A stretch of DNA of 64,000 nt, from assembly GCA_007922305.1 (NCBI GenBank), contig ML677334.1, positions 19,645,234 through 19,709,233 of the forward strand, in the 5' to 3' direction. The first letter of the stretch is position 1, and every line of letters begins with the position of its first letter. Below the pieces are notes generated by a model. The model saw nothing but the letters and a program-made list of their open reading frames with translations, was not told the origin of the DNA and did not search any database. Shown one piece after another: positions 12,907-23,900 of the stretch. A program made the translations under genes and the position numbers. This DNA comes from Dermatemys mawii (taxonomy: Eukaryota > Chordata > Testudines > Dermatemydidae).

Positions 12907-13130
12907 AAAAGAACAGGAGTACTTGTGGCACCTGAAAGACTAACTCATTTATTTAAGCATAAGCTTTCATGGGCTACAGCCTACTTCTACTTCATCAGAT
13001 GCATAGAATAGAACATATAGTAGGAAGATATATATAAATAGAGAGAGAACATGAAAAGGTGGAAGTTGCCATACCAATTCTAAGAGGCTAATTAAGATGA
13101 GCTATTTGTTGATAAGTCAATAGTATCAGT
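12907..13130 (+). repeat. Turtle-type interspersed repeat ('acaggagtacttgtggcacc')
   Basis: The sequence runs 'acaggagtacttgtggcacc', 'gaaagactaactcatttatt', 'gcataagctttcatgggcta', then a shortened 'cttcatcagatgcatagaat' and 'catgaaaaggtggaagttgc'. I recognise this as one of the most abundant repeats in turtle assemblies. Its class is not determinable here. The right boundary is approximate. The unit 'ctacagcctacttctacttc' contains a small internal duplication relative to the form I remember. Confidence 0.75.
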
Positions 13131-13544
13131 ATCCCATTAGTACCAATTAATATCAACTGTGGTGGGTATTTGTGTGTGTATGTGTGCTGTTGTCACCTAT
13201 CCACTAGAACATGAATTGAGATCACCAATACATTCACATAGGACTATGGAGTAGTCATCAGATTGTAAAATATTTCCTTACTACTCACTACCAGTCTGGT
13301 CCATCGCCAAATGAGTGACCTAGTGTCAAAAGGTTGCTTAGCCTGCAATCAATTCCTCCCTCAAAGTGTTTTAAATGGAAATAATTTGCCTTTGCCATTT
13401 ATTTTGTTACTACTTTTCCTATTATCTTCTCATCATATTCGTTTCAGCCATTTATTTGTCTTTCTAATGAGATGAGAGGACGGGCTATTACAAGGAGACC
13501 CCAGCAATCTAGGTTTTAAGATACCTATGACAAAAGAACAATTT
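13131..13544. other. Unassigned, possible right end of the preceding repeat
   Basis: A TG-rich run near 13168-13190 is the only distinctive feature. The sequence may include a diverged tail of the repeat at 12907. Confidence 0.45.
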
Positions 13545-13690
13545 GTTACTTTATTGCTATTATTCATTTGTATTGTGGTAGCTCCTAGGACTCCAAATCC
13601 TAGACCAGGATGTCATTGTGTCAGGTGATGTACAAACCCAGAACAAAGAAGATGGTCCCTGTATCAAAGCGCTTCCAAGTGAAGGGTCAA
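13545..13690 (-). repeat. MIR-like SINE fragment (antisense, 3' part)
   Basis: 'ttcatttgtattgtggtagc', 'tgtcaggtgatgtacaaacc' and 'cagaacaaagaagatggtcc' align in order with the 6955-7060 part of the other antisense MIR-like copy. The tRNA-like head is missing. Confidence 0.6.
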
Positions 13691-14565
13691 ATGAAGGCAA
13701 TGTCAGTCCCATTATTCACCCAGATGCACATTTTTGTCCTGCTTAATCATTGGTAGTACATTTAGGCCAAATTTTTTTAAGCTCGGAGCCCAGAGTTGAC
13801 ATTAATGAGAATTGTGAACAGTCAGCGTCTCTGAAAAGCAGGCTTATTATAAATTTAGGTACCCAACTTTGGATACCTATGCTCAAAGAATTTGGCCATC
13901 GTATCCATTGCACAGTGTCATGCACCTGTCCCTACATGTCTCTAGTGACTACTTCATGCATATCTGAAGTATTGTTGATAACAGAATGTTTTTCAATTTG
14001 TGGAAGGCATTTAGACAGAAAACCTCCATCCATCACCCCATTTTCCACTTCTTAGGAACATAATACTTCAGTGCATAGAGGGGGGATATCAACAATGTAC
14101 TGTGTGTGAATCCAAAGACAGATTAAACAACTTTCATCTATGACAACTGATTACATTTCTGCTGCATGAAGGGTGCACAATGATGCTAATAGCTGGGAAA
14201 AAACACGGCATGAGAAAGTCCCTTCCCAGCCTCACTTCCTCAGGATATCGTTTAGATTTAGAAATGTCTGCGGGCTGTAAAGCATCCACCCACATTTCCA
14301 ACTCCAATCTTCCCTGGTTGCTCAAGTTCCCTTAGGACCAACCTACCATGGTATTTTTTTAAAGAATGTGTCCTTTGGATTAGCAGTGGCCTTTGGAAAA
14401 ACCCTTTGTTTTGCTGGCAGCAATCAGCACACGCATGCTGTTCAGAGCTGCAGGATCAGCAGAACAAGTTGCATTGCTTTTTAATGGCAGCTGTGGTTGT
14501 CTAATTTTAAAATACCTCTCTATATAATCACAATCACCGGCTTTACCTCCCTCTTCCTCCTGCAG
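13691..14565. other. Unassigned, low repeat content
   Basis: Two overlapping opposite frames occur at 13743-14055. From 14340 onward the sequence has no recognisable repeat and ends in a polypyrimidine run followed by 'tgcag' at 14561-14565. It could be conserved non-coding sequence flanking the candidate exon described next. Confidence 0.4.
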
Positions 14566-14615
14566 AAAGCTTGCCCAGTCCTGGCACTACACAAGAGCTG
14601 TCAGCTGAAATATCA
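14566..14615 (+). other. Candidate 50-bp exon (weak)
   Basis: A good acceptor-like tract ('ctttacctccctcttcctcc' then 'tgcag') precedes 14566, and a donor-like 'gtaagag' follows 14615. Between them one phase reads SLPSPGTTQELSAEIS without a stop, starting at 14568 after two leading bases. A second phase is also open and the third is not. I do not recognise the peptide. Splice-like strings of this quality are common by chance, so this is a candidate only. Confidence 0.15.
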
Positions 14616-14978
14616 GTAAGAGTTTCTTCGTCCCCTGTCATTCCCAGAGAGACAATACTTCACCTAGTGCTGTAACAAAAGGTTAATCCTAGGGAAAGAA
14701 AAAATACATAAAATGTATTAAGGGAATAGAGCAAATCCTATTTCTACATCTCAGAAGAGTTTAGAGGGCAGTCCATAACCTAGGGCCTGAATCACTGCTG
14801 CTTTGAGATCTGAGATAGTCCTACCAATCACCATGATGTAAATAGCCGAACAGAACACTATGCTTTCTGGCGGACGCTCTACTGGAAATGTGTCACTTGA
14901 TGGGATGGAGTAACAATAAGAGGGGGTGCATGATTGTGAGCATTTTGGCAGTGCATTTCTACTGTGAAAAGTGACTCC
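14616..14978. other. Unassigned non-coding sequence
   Basis: Nothing recognisable. A minus-strand frame of 125 codons (14751-15128) runs on into the MITE-like element and is treated as chance. Confidence 0.5.
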
Positions 14979-15272
14979 AAGTGTATGTCTGCACTGAACG
15001 GGAGGTGTGATTACAGGACAGGTTGGCGTACCTAAGTTTGTTTGGTTTCTGACAAAATTGCAGTGAAGACATGGTGGGATGCGCTTCAGCAGAGGCTGTG
15101 AAAGCAAGTCAGGGACCCCAGAGTGCATAAGTCAGGTTATGTACTCAGGTTGCTAGCCCATGCTGAAGCCCCCACCCCTGTGTCTTCACTTCTATTTTCA
15201 GCCATGCTAGCTAGATTAAAGCTAACAGCTACACCAGTCCACCTTGCAATCACAGTGTAGACATACCAGTTA
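14979..15272. mobile_element. MITE-like element, 'gtatgtctacactg' termini
   Basis: The left end 'ccaagtgtatgtctgcactg' and the right end 'cacagtgtagacatacca' form imperfect inverted termini. This is the signature of a large group of reptile MITEs that I associate with PIF/Harbinger-like transposons. No transposase is present (294 bp). A convincing 3-bp TTA/TAA duplication is not visible. Confidence 0.6.
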
Positions 15273-17507
15273 AATGGCTTTGTGGGATTCTATGTCAATT
15301 GCATCTCAGTTAAACACTATCAAATCTGCTCCATTTATGATTCACAAGATGTTCTGTTCTAATTTCCAGCCTTAGGCACTCAACCCAGGAGCTGAAAATC
15401 AGCTCCTCTCCACCCCCACTTTGTGAATGATTGTGAGTAATAAAGGTTCTGCCTGCCAAATTCTATGCTCAGTTCCACATGCTTTAACACTGGTGAAGAC
15501 AACAGGGGATATGTGGGTGTAACTGAGGGCACCATTTAGCCATGCTGTTGGAATTTAGTTTGCAATTCTGTTGATGGTGAATGACCCAGAATAGAATCCA
15601 GCTCATTCTTCCAGGGCTGTGCTGTGTTGTTTTTGCAGTGCTAACAGGAGTAAAAAGTAGTAACAGCTTTTTTTGGTTTCTTTCTGATGAAATGTGCCCA
15701 TTTTACTCTGTGTCAAGACACTAAGCCAAGTTAGAAAAAGCATTACCTTTATTATCCCTACAGAACCAAACTTGACAGGAAATCAGCAAGACTGCCCCGG
15801 CAATACTAAGAAGTGGGAGGATATTTTGTACATGGCCCACACTAGCTTTCGCCTTAAGAATCACAGCAAAGGGCTGTTGGCCTCCTTTGACCTTTTCCTT
15901 CCTTTCAAACAGGTCAGTTTTCACCATTATCCACTGGCCAGCTATCCTCCCAATCCAAACTTACCCCCTTTACAGAAAGCAACTAGACTTTCACTTTCAA
16001 AGGCACATGGGTCAAGTATAACAAAAAAACAGGATTACTTATTCCTTTAAGAGTGTGTGTGTGTGTGTGTGTGTGTGTGCAGGGTTGGGAGACAGCACCT
16101 TCCTACAGCTCTCTGGGAGGAAGTGTGCATCCCAAACTCCAGCTACCGCAAGAGAGCATACCCCTATTGCATCCCTTAAAAGGGTGGAGTGTGTGCTACC
16201 CTCGGTGACTGGCAGCTTCTTCTTTCCATATGGAGGCTAGGAGGAGGCTATAACCATGCCTTCTTTCAACTCTGGCCCCATAAGAGGGCTAGGTTCTTTG
16301 TGCTTTGCCCTTCTCTTGTGCACCTGTGCAAAGCCCTGTGGAAGAGCTAATATCGTCTGGAGAAAATTCCCTAGTACATAAAAAGATTTCTTGCTACTCA
16401 AGGGTCAAATCCAGAGGCCATTCTCTAGTGTGTGCCTAGTCCTTGGTCAGTGAGGTCAATCTCTGGAGCTGTGCTCCAATTGGACATAGGGAAAAGTCAA
16501 TCCCTTTGAAGTTTGCCTAGCAGGGACTGAATAACAGCTGAGTAACAACTGAGGTCCTGACTCTCCTCTCATTTATAATCTGTAACTATGTTAAAGTCAG
16601 CAGCACTACTAGGGTGGAATGAAGAGGAGCATTAGGCCCCGAGTGAGATGATCGGAGTATAGCCCTGTAACGGGGCCGTTGCCGGTACTCTCACAAACTC
16701 AGCTGGAGATCAACCAAAATGCACGCACCTTTTAGTGTTTGTGTCCATTCTCCACCCCACCCCCACACACACCGCTATATACCTATTTCTACAGACCAGC
16801 AACCTTGGGGACTGCTATCTTCCCCAGCCAACAGGGATCTACAGCCACTCACTCCTCCCTTTCCAGTGTTTCCCTCCCCGCTCCCCCACACCTCCTTCCT
16901 GCCAACTTTATATAGGCAGCTGCGTAATCAGGCCCACAGATGCCCTCCCACAGGTGATTTGGGCAGAAAGATAAACATCAAATTCACCCTCATTACTAGA
17001 CACAAGGCTTGATTCAGGTGTTCTTTCCACACCTCTAAACTGGATGACTCTATAACTGTACTTTTGCAAGGCTCTCATACTAGTTAACAGTGTTTTTGGA
17101 GCTAAATGGTAGCTACATGGGAGGCAGTACGGGAGGGGTAAGTGAAGGATCCTCTCTGCCCCCCTCCTGCTGGGCCTGTGTACAGGGGGATGTGCTACCT
17201 TGAGTTCCTGGTATTCAGGACCCAGGGAAGTCTAAATGTGATGGGGGCACCAGACTCAGAAGAAGAGGACATGGGTGGGAGAGATGAGATGCGGTGTAGC
17301 TTGGCCATTCCTCTGCACTGTACAGCAGAACTGGGGTGCTTTAGGGCACACTACACCCCCCATGCTTTGCTGCCAAAACATACCCAGAGGCACTGGGCCT
17401 ACCTCACGCATCATCCCTCTCAGGGCTGATGCCAGTGTGCAACCTCCATTCCCCACGTCATCAGCCCCCATGCTGGTGTTGGCTGAAAACCAATATTTTT
17501 CTCTCAG
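15273..17507. other. Unassigned sequence with a GT microsatellite
   Basis: The reading frames at 15694-17012 include proline-rich ones caused by C-rich sequence near 16740-16900. None shows family features. GC content rises from about 16620 to 17460 relative to the surroundings. Confidence 0.5.
16053..16079 (+). repeat. (GT)n microsatellite, about 13 units
   Basis: An uninterrupted GT dinucleotide run that is likely to be length-polymorphic. Confidence 0.95.
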
Positions 17508-17618
17508 GATTCCTTCAGAAATGAAACCTTTGGAGAAGTTAACTCCATCCCTGCTGCAAGAGCCGTGGCATTTGGCATTTCAGCGGCGATCTGTATCACC
17601 TATGTGATGCAGCACAGT
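17508..17618 (+). other. Candidate 111-bp in-frame exon (weak)
   Basis: An acceptor-like 'atttttctctcag' ends at 17507 and a donor-like 'gtgagc' begins at 17619. The 111 bp between them form exactly 37 codons with no stop, beginning DSFRNETFGEV and ending CITYVMQHS, with a hydrophobic stretch in the second half (AVAFGISAAICITYV). I do not recognise a protein family. The same phase stays open beyond the donor to about 17710, so the boundaries rest only on splice-site shape. Confidence 0.18.
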
Positions 17619-20600
17619 GTGAGCCTTTCCCAGCAATTTACTTGGCAGGTCATACATCAGGGCAGCAGTGGATTAGTTTGCTCTTCTGCTATATTAACAG
17701 ATGTTCATGGTGAGTAAGACTGAATGAAAAGAGAGAAAATGGAGAGATTCCTTGTGCTTCTGGACTTTTGTGCAGCACATGGTTAGGATTGCATTAAGGT
17801 GCTATAAGTCCCAACTTTCCAAGTCATATGACTATGCAGAATATGATCTTTCATTTAAAAATGTTGAGTCATGATAATGGTGATGAAAAACTGAAAATGG
17901 AGGTCAACTTGTACCCAATGCAATGATGTCTGTTTAAGTTTTCAGAGAGCCTGAAACAATAACTCTGAGAGGCGTGCACTGTGCCTGTCATCTTTGCAGT
18001 GTGTTCACCCCAAAGCCTGCTGCACTGAGGAGCCCCAGTGACATTATCCCAGCATCAGGCTCTGTGTTGTGGAATGAGGAGAAAAGTGCAATGGGACAAA
18101 CCCATTTACTTACCCAAGCAGATACACCCTGAGTCCTGGTTAAGTACTCCAGATGGGTCCCTGTTGCCACTAGTGTCTCTCTGGTAGGGGAGAGAAGACC
18201 CCCTGTTGCTGCTCTTGCTACTCCCAATGGGAAGGAGGTCCTCTGGCATTTTTTGGGAGAGGACCTCTTATGGCACTGCCCCTGCCTTCATGGAAGACCC
18301 TGCCTCCATCCCTCCGAATGAGGGTTGGGGCTGCAGGGGGCCACATATCACAATATGCCTAGGCCCCTGAATTGCCTTACTTTGGCTGTGACTCCAGTAA
18401 ACGTCATTATATAAAAATGATCGATAACTATCGAATGTGTAGATGAGATGGTAAGCGCATGAGAGTACGTGGCAGGGAACAGTTCTAAAACTTGAAGGGA
18501 TGTTTTTCCACCAAGCTGGACGAAAGGAACCTCCCTTGCCTAAGGCCTCTCAGGAACAAACGGAAGCACTGAGTGTGTCGCTTTCCAGGGGAGTTTGGTG
18601 ACTGCACTGCATCATCATCTGTTTTGGGGACTGACAGGCTGTGGTGCAAGCGAGGCGCTGAAAAGGAATATTTATTTAACATCAACTGGTTTGCGAATCT
18701 CCAAAGAACAGGGTTAACGTGCGAAAAACAGCAGAATCGAATTGATGCGTCGTATGATAATGCTGCCACTGTCACTGTGGCATAGTGACTTTCAGAGCCT
18801 CAGCAGTGACTCAAGTAAAGTTATAAATGGGGCTTTGCCCTTACTGTCTTTAGAGGACTGAACTGGATGGGGACAATGTGACTGTACCAAGTATGAAAAT
18901 GCTATTCTTTCGGAATCAAATCCTGAGAGCATTTGTCAGCTTTTATTTAGGGTTGGATTGGGACTCAGTGTCTGCGAGGCTAATCCTGTGAGTAACGGCT
19001 CAGGAGATACCACTATCACCATGTGGTTTTCCCAGGGTGAGGTTCACCCACTGCACTCTGGGTGTGCTGACCCCTGCGATTTCCCTCGAATGCAGGAAAC
19101 TCAACTGCATAATTTGTGGTAGTGGGGGACTGTATTCATGATTTCCCCTGGGGGGAAAAATATGTGAGTAAGGGTTACAAAAATTAGCCCTTATTGTTTA
19201 CCCAGTTCTTATTAAAGTAAGTTCCCATTGAAATCAATGGAAGGCTGTGCCTAACTAAGGATTCAATAAGGACTGAGTAAACACTGAGTAAATGTCTCAG
19301 CCTCATTGGGCCTGTTTCTTCTTTACACTAAGGTCCCCTCACAGTTCTAGGGTATTGTAACGGAGCTTTAAGGTGGAACTAAATGAAATTTACATCCACC
19401 TTATGTGTAAAGGAGTCTTAGTGTAAGAATCAAGTCCTTCATGTGTTCCAGAGATGTACTTAGTTTATCTGGAACTAAGGGCGAGAAAAACCTATCACTT
19501 TCTTCAGGCAAATTCCCTAAAGAGAACACTGCAGCTTTCTCAAAAAACCTCATGAATGTTTGTTAGCCTGGACATTCCAAATAAAAACAGAGTGAAAAAT
19601 GAAACACTGAAACGTGTAGAAAGCCAAGTTAGACAACGGTGCCATATAGGGCTACAATGGCATATACATTTTTTATGTTTGAAAATCTGTGTCGGTGCAA
19701 ATGGAGACAAACATTGCTCAGTCAGCCAGGCATCAGAATGTTTTTATTTAGGCCTTGGAGGGGCTGAAGGGAGGGGAACAGAGTGTGGGTGTAGAGACAG
19801 AAATTGGGCAGAGCTGCCAAGTCCTCAACCTCACTGTTACCAGGAGACAGGATTAGCAACTGGCAAAGTCTCTGAAATTAGCTCACCCATCTCTCCTCCT
19901 GCTAGTCCACCAACCCAGCTCTTACACCAACTCCTAAAACAGATGTCACAGGGGCCAGCCTGTGAGAAAGCAGCCACATGCCCAAGGGTTGTAGCAGACA
20001 GTGGCTGTGGCCTCTTTTGCCAGCCATCATGGCATGAGTGGGCATGTACACAGGACAAAAGGGTAAGGAAAGGAGACAAGCCACTCAGGAGGAGGGAGGA
20101 GGCAAAGCATATGGATTAGGAGGAGGTGGTGAGGAAAGGAACAAATCCACCATCAGGGATTTAGGAGTGGATAGAGTAAGGGCCAAGATGATACATCAGA
20201 GAGTAGGATGGGTAAAGGAACAGTGACATGGATTAGAAATTATATTTTGGGTGGTAGAAAAAAGGATAAATTGTGTGGGTGGGATTCTATGTTGAGTTTG
20301 TGCTATGGGGAGGTGGGGAAGGAGCCAGCCTACCCACACACTGTGCCTGGAACTGCCTTATCTTGCATTTTTGTAATGCAGAACACCAACTTCCTTTGTG
20401 TCTTTTGGAGCATTTCATGCATATTTTAACAACTCTTTCCCGCTCAGGATTTAGGCTGACAGATCATTTTAAATGGCTTCCCTTGACCATGATCTATTAG
20501 TTGGAGTAATGGCTTCATACACAAACTAGGCACTTCTCTTGTTCAAATCCCTTTTCAGGAGTCATTTCTGCTATGAAACCTATAAGAAATTAGCCCACTA

Positions 20601-20875
20601 ATAATTTAGTAGGAGGACTATTAAGGATAGTTTATGCAACCTCCCCCACCTTCAAACCTCTCACACCACCAAGCTGTGGTACTACCTATATGTGTGCCAA
20701 CAACTCATCCGACCACTCTGCTTGTATGTTGCATTCCCTTTTCATGCCTTTCATCCATTTTGGTCTTTACTGTAAACTTTAGGAGGCATGGACTGTGTCA
20801 TTTTTTACCTGGAAAGCACCTACCACTTTGTGGGTGCTCCCACACACTAAGGAATAACACTAATAACAATACTGG
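17619..20875. other. Unassigned sequence with the longest non-repeat ORF
   Basis: The 187-codon plus-strand frame at 19556-20119 has low-complexity serine/proline and charged tracts and no known domain. Overlapping open frames occur on both strands there, so I do not call it a gene. A foldback repeat lies at 19312-19436 (listed separately). Confidence 0.45.
19312..19436. repeat. Foldback (palindromic) repeat member
   Basis: The left arm 'ttcttctttacactaaggtc' pairs with the reverse complement of 'aggagtcttagtgtaagaat'. The arms lie at about 19315-19345 and 19400-19434. A 'cccattgaaatcaatggaag' core of the related palindromic family lies just upstream at 19226. It looks like a non-autonomous foldback element. 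Confidence 0.65.
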
Positions 20876-20960
20876 GCCAAATTCTCCTCTCAGTTACTGC
20901 AGTGTGGCTCCATTCAAGTCACGAAAGTGGCATCCATGTCACTGAGAGGAGATTTATCCT
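20876..20960. repeat. Foldback repeat member
   Basis: 'gccaaattctcctctcagtt' (20876-20895) is an imperfect inverted match to 'cactgagaggagatttatcc' (20940-20959). It is the same kind of short palindromic element as at 19312 and 59277. Confidence 0.7.
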
Positions 20961-23900
20961 GTGATACCGAAGGAAGGGAAAAAAATCTACAGTAGAAAAA
21001 AGGTAGCAATTTCAATGGAGAAGTTAAACAAGATGCAGCTAGCATGAATCTAGTTCTCTTCTCCAAAATCTGAGCTCCCGTGGGTTTATGAACCTTGAAG
21101 GGAGTATGAAGGAAAATTGCCCACACTTGTATCTTATTTGCTTTGACCATTTAAAGACTTTTCTAACCTGAAATGAACAGTGGCTTTGCCCTGTCAAGAG
21201 ACCTATCACAAGCCTGTAGTGTCTTGTTAATGCCACTAATAGTTCTAGTACCATGCACTACCTCAGTGGGACTCGCTACTTGCTTAGGAATCTTTCTGTT
21301 CACAATACACAGGTTAACTTTTATGCGATAAGGTGAGAAAGAGTGAGAGACTAAATCCAATATTGAATCAAACTGTCCAACATTTCTAAAAGCAAATGCC
21401 ATAAAAGGCTTATGGAACTGGGCAAGAAAGATGACAAAAGGTAATAGATATTTATTTTTCCATATATATTTTTTAAATTGACACATGGATATTCCTGATG
21501 ATCATTAGCCTCAAACTTGAGAAAATGTTTCCAGTTGGAAATTCCAGATTCTGTTACCCTTGCTTGAAAAGAATAGTATTTTACACTGCAAAATAATCCA
21601 ATTGATTTCAGTGGGACTATTTATGAAATAAAGTACACCACATAGGGTGGCAGAATCTGGTCTTAAATGGTTGTATTTATGGGAAATCGCTTAAAACAGA
21701 TCAAATTGTGAATTCAGCTAAATTAAACTCTGATATAACTTGGTGCTCACCATGCCCACTTCAGTGGAATTTAGTCAAACTCTCTCTACAGTGTGTCTAT
21801 TTTCTATAAATATGGAAATTCCACAATTCCATAAATATTGCTAGGATTCTTCATTTAAATATTCAAAAATGTATACAAAACAAATAAGAAATTGAGTTAA
21901 TAATGACTATTTAGGCCTAACTGCTTGTAGTACTTTTGAAGCAGAAGAGTCTGAAAGTGCTTGAAGAGTGTGTGTGTGTATGTGTAAAATGTTACACATA
22001 CATACCCACCAAAATGTAGCCACCTCTCTTGCTCAGCAAAGCAGTATTACACAATGATCTGGGTAGGAAAAGAAGAAGAAAACTATATCCAAATGCAGTG
22101 TATATATTAAAATTGAAAACTCAAAAGTATCGTGGAGTGGCATCTCTTTGATAGAGCTGGTAGAATGTCTCTCATCCTTTCATTTTCATACCCCAAATTG
22201 TGAATCTAATTGTGAGATGCCCATTGATGTTAATGGGAGTCACATGGCTGTGGTGCTTTGAAAATGTGCTGTATAATTTTTTGAGCACTCCCATCATCCT
22301 CCTTGGCCTACTATAGACAGGATGTGGAGGAGGTGACCAAATAGAAGTTATGAAAAATGAACCTATTTTGTCATATCAGGTCTACATCACCTGCTTTATC
22401 TTCCCTGCAGGGATTATAAGATCCCTAAGAAGATTATGTGTCATTACATCTGGTTTCTCCCTTTTGCCCTCTTTCCCCTCAGGGAAGCGGTTGTGAAGTT
22501 AAAATTTAGAAAGTGGTTCTAAAAAATGTGTGGTTTTCTCCTAACCGTAAAATATCTCAAATCACTGGGATTAGCCCTTTTCTCCATTCCTGTGTGCCTT
22601 CAATTAGCTGCATAAAAGCAAACCCAGGCCTTTAGAACCAAAAATAGCTGGAGCGAAGTGACGCAGATTTCACCCGAGATGAAAGAGTGGATTCCAGAAG
22701 CCTAATTAAAAACAACTGAGAAACCAGTATTTGATACAGAGTTTACTCACCTGAAAAAATAAACCAAGAACTGTAACGAGGCTTTAGTGCAGCGTTGTGG
22801 GAAAGAAGCTGGAGGGTTTCACGCAGGTCACAGGAAGGCCCAGCTCTGCTAGAACACAAAATCTTTCTGTTTCTTCATGCTCAGAGTCAGGGGGAGGTCA
22901 GCCTGTGAGGTGAGGCCACCTCCATTCCAGCACTATTTCACACTATATTCAGTATAAAGATAACAGAATCTACCATAGCGGTTAACCCCCTTCTTATTTT
23001 CCTTTTCATTTCTCTCTCACCACAAGATAGGTTACCCAATTAGTTACACTGAAGATGAATGTTATGGTTTCAGATCACAGAGCCTGCTTTATTCTTCTTC
23101 ATACCTTCCATATTCCACTTCTCTACCTCTCCTTCCCCCACCCTCTATGGAAATATCCTACAAAGTTTAACAGAGAATTGAAACCTTTCTATGGGTTTTC
23201 TGTATCTTCCTATAGAATTGAGTTAATAGAAAATTATATCCCTGCTATAGGAGTCTATTAAATTATATCCCTAATTTTTAAAAAACCCATAGGATCTCAA
23301 GCTCCATTACATTCTGTTGCATTTTAGATAAATTTACATAGAACTTTGCATATTACTATAGAACTCTGTTGGTTTCATCCCAGTCAGACTTAAATTTTAC
23401 TGACCTTTCCATCAGACCCTACTTTCTCAAATCAGATACATTCAGAATTAGAGCTGAGTGAATACTATAAAATATTTTCTTTAAATGATTTCTAATTTTT
23501 TAAGTGAATTTTCTTCGGCCATGTTGGTAGTCTGTGGTATTTCATACAACTATGATTTTCTGGCACAAATATTTACAGAAAGAGAATTTCTAGGGTGCAT
23601 TTGCAAATTTTTAGCAAAAAATAAGTTTTAAATGCATTCTCCTGGTTTGTACACTGACAGAATCAGGGAACAAAATCTGTATGCATGGCCTATCTGACAA
23701 TTACGGCTAACAATGCAACCTCAATAACAAATATGAAATACTTACAGAGAATAGTTCATGATCAGTATACATAGAATTAAAAATATTTTCAAAAAAATTC
23801 ATAGTATACTTTCAGATAAATAATACATTGGAACAAATTACATCCATATTCAAAGAGCAGAAAATAAGGTTAAATTAATCTGTTAACTTACTGAAAATTA

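Noticed and set aside
19556..20119. 187-codon plus-strand ORF
   Set aside because: No domain, signal or splice context that I recognise; low-complexity tracts and overlapping open frames on both strands suggest chance.
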